From a bacterium (Candidatus Gribaldobacteria) CG10_big_fil_rev_8_21_14_0_10_37_21 (GTDB taxonomy: Bacteria; Patescibacteriota; Minisyncoccia; Minisyncoccales; CG1-02-41-26): 14,353 nt of DNA. The translations under genes were made by a program, and so were the position numbers. Where the stretch lies: assembly GCA_002773495.1 (NCBI GenBank), contig PFAX01000039.1, forward strand, positions 1-14,353. Reading direction: 5' to 3'. The notes under the pieces were generated by a model that had not been told where the DNA came from, searched no databases, and was given only the letters and a program-made list of their open reading frames with translations. Below are positions 13,120-14,353 of this stretch, one piece after another (position 1 is the first letter of the stretch; each line of letters starts with the position of its first letter).

Positions 13120-14211
13120 CTATAAGAGGTCTTTGTAAAGGAATTTAGTTTGGGTAAACATTTTTTCTAAGGTATATTGTCTGGCTTTTAAAGAGGCATT
13201 TAAAGCCATTGTTTTTGCCTTTAAAGGGTTTTGGAGGATTTTTTGAATGGCTTCTTTTAAAGCCATAGGGTTTTTTGGCTCAACCAATAAGCCCTCTTTT
13301 TCATTTTCAATTATTTCAGGGATAGCACCAACTTTAGTGGCTACAATTGGTAATTGGGCCTGCATTGCCTCTAATAAGGCAAAAGGGAAGCCCTCTTTAA
13401 CGGAAGGCAAACAGAAAATGTCAAAGGCCTTAAGATATTGAGAGGCATTCTTAATTTTACCTAAAAAGATGGTTTTGGGAAATTGTTTTTGTAATTTTTT
13501 TCTTTCCGGGCCATCGCCAATAACAATTAGTTGGTAGTTGGGGGCAGGAACTAAAACCTGTAAAAGGTATTTAAGGCCTTTTGTTTTATAGGTGTTTGCA
13601 ATTGTGCCGACCAAAAAGGCATCTTGGGGCAAGTTAAGCTTTTTTCTGGCTTGTGCTTTATTTAAAAAAGTTAAATTAGTAAGGCCATTGGGGATTATTT
13701 CAATTTTATTTTCTTTAGTAATTTTTTTTATTAAAGCAACTTGCTTGTCAAATTCAGACAAAACAATAAAGACATCTTTTAAGGAGGCAGTTATTTTTTC
13801 AAAGAGGAAAAAAAGTTTCTGTTTTAATGGCCCTGGTTCCAAAAATGCCCAACCATGAACAGTATAAACCACTTTTGGCTTTACTTTAAGGCCTAAAATA
13901 GCTAAAGAGCCCAAGAAACCGGCTGTTGTTGAATTAAGGTGTAAAATGTTGGACTTTTCTTGTTTAATAATTCTTCTTATTTTTTTAATTGCTTTTAAAG
14001 CTGAAAAAGGCGAGGGTAATCGTTTCAAATGCCGAAGAAGAACAGTTTTTATGTTTTCTTTTTTTAGGAAAGAAAAGAGTTCGTCCCCACCTTCACTACC
14101 AATGGCTACTGTAATGTCAAATTCGTTTTTTAAGTTAAACGACAAGTCAAAAACATATTTTTGAGCCCCACCCATATCAGATTGAGTTATTAAGTAAAGT
14201 ATTTTAGCCAT
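13120..14211 (-). CDS. GT4-family glycosyltransferase (GT-B fold)
   Basis: A 363-residue cytoplasmic or membrane-associated glycosyltransferase. The N-terminal Rossmann half shows SDMGGAQKYV (11-20), the Gly-Gly loop of GT4 enzymes, then HLNSTTAGFLGS (91-102) and TVHGWAF (117-123). The C-terminal donor-binding half shows IPNG (173-176), GTIANTYKTKGLKYLL (202-217), VIGDGPER (230-237) and the EX7E motif EGFPFALLE (E273 and E281) followed by GAIPEII. These are the standard features of retaining GT4 enzymes using nucleotide sugars. No membrane segment is evident. It is the first gene of a minus-strand pair with the DegT aminotransferase, pointing to assembly of a glycan that may contain an amino sugar. 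Acceptor and donor cannot be read from sequence. Confidence 0.92.
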   Translation of the reverse strand: MAKILYLITQSDMGGAQKYVFDLSFNLKNEFDITVAIGSEGGDELFSFLKKENIKTVLLRHLKRLPSPFSALKAIKKIRRIIKQEKSNILHLNSTTAGFLGSLAILGLKVKPKVVYTVHGWAFLEPGPLKQKLFFLFEKITASLKDVFIVLSEFDKQVALIKKITKENKIEIIPNGLTNLTFLNKAQARKKLNLPQDAFLVGTIANTYKTKGLKYLLQVLVPAPNYQLIVIGDGPERKKLQKQFPKTIFLGKIKNASQYLKAFDIFCLPSVKEGFPFALLEAMQAQLPIVATKVGAIPEIIENEKEGLLVEPKNPMALKEAIQKILQNPLKAKTMALNASLKARQYTLEKMFTQTKFLYKDLL

Positions 14212-14224
14212 TTGATTTTATTTT

Positions 14225-14253
14225 ATTATACTTGATTTTTTCTATTTTTTCCA
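14225..14253 (-). promoter_or_regulatory. Minus-strand promoter of the glycosyltransferase-aminotransferase operon
   Basis: Read on the minus strand, TATAAT (plus positions 14230-14225) lies 17 bases from TGGAAA (14253-14248, four of six matches to TTGACA). The start would fall near 14218, leaving a leader of roughly seven bases before ATG 14211 and no room for a Shine-Dalgarno. Confidence 0.55.
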
Positions 14254-14277
14254 CTATTATTAAGCCAGCGAAGGAGG
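14232..14277 (+). promoter_or_regulatory. Promoter and Shine-Dalgarno of the right-edge gene
   Basis: TTGATT (14232-14237), 17 bases, and TATTAT (14255-14260) form a good sigma70-type promoter. AAGGAGG (14271-14277) follows, seven bases before ATG 14285. The promoter interleaves with the divergent minus-strand promoter, so the two may compete. Confidence 0.65.
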
Positions 14278-14284
14278 AAATATT

Positions 14285-14353
14285 ATGCAAGGTGAAAACT
14301 TAGAATTTTTCCCCATACCACCAGACATATCTTTGGGTCATTTAGGGGTGGAT
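14285..14353 (+). CDS. N-terminal start of an unrecognised gene, cut by the window edge
   Basis: ATG 14285 is preceded by a near-perfect Shine-Dalgarno and a promoter, and the frame stays open for all 23 codons to the right edge. The visible residues (MQGENLEFFPIPPDISLGHL and three more) show no signal peptide or membrane segment and are too few to assign a family. It runs divergently from the glycosyltransferase gene. Confidence 0.65.
   Translation, partial: MQGENLEFFPIPPDISLGHLGVD

Overview
The window looks like chromosomal sequence from a Candidatus Patescibacteria (CPR) bacterium, most likely of the Parcubacteria type. The reasons are low GC with many A/T tracts, several surface proteins that combine a coiled coil with the same variant peptidoglycan-binding domain, a very small ECF sigma factor beside a DeoR-like winged-helix protein, and no outer-membrane or phage genes. 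TGA ends one gene (9618-9620) directly before a terminator, so the standard stop set applies and the UGA=Gly code of Gracilibacteria does not. The phylum assignment is inference from gene content.

Left part (1-2970): the 3' end of an unrecognised gene, a terminator, and a perfect 22-bp inverted repeat. Next come a winged-helix protein (594-1187), an array of TAGGACA direct repeats plus a 9-bp inverted repeat (1241-1314), an ECF sigma factor (1328-1828), a long hairpin without a U-tract (1845-1924), and a single-pass membrane protein that may be the anti-sigma factor (2060-2752). This reads as a compact regulatory module.

Middle part (2971-8303): a 1176-residue secreted, S-layer-like protein with an N-terminal peptidoglycan-binding domain and six beta modules, transcribed alone and closed by a GAAA-loop terminator. 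It is followed by two secreted proteins that are probably co-transcribed: a fibre-like protein with 27-residue repeats, and a small beta-domain protein with a C-terminal peptidoglycan-binding domain. A strong terminator follows.

Right part (8370-14353): a nucleotidyltransferase-HAD phosphatase fusion with its own promoter and terminator; a membrane-anchored FKBP prolyl isomerase followed by a secreted zinc metallopeptidase that also carries the coiled coil plus peptidoglycan-binding cassette; then, on the minus strand, a GT4 glycosyltransferase and a DegT-family aminotransferase that overlaps the peptidase gene tail to tail. A divergent gene preceded by a strong Shine-Dalgarno starts at the right edge.

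Taken together the window looks like a cell-surface locus: structural wall-bound proteins, a folding/processing pair, and enzymes that could make and transfer an activated or amino sugar, with a possible ECF-type regulator upstream. Several promoters lie so close to their start codons that leaderless mRNAs are likely. No tRNA, rRNA, CRISPR array, transposase or phage gene was seen.
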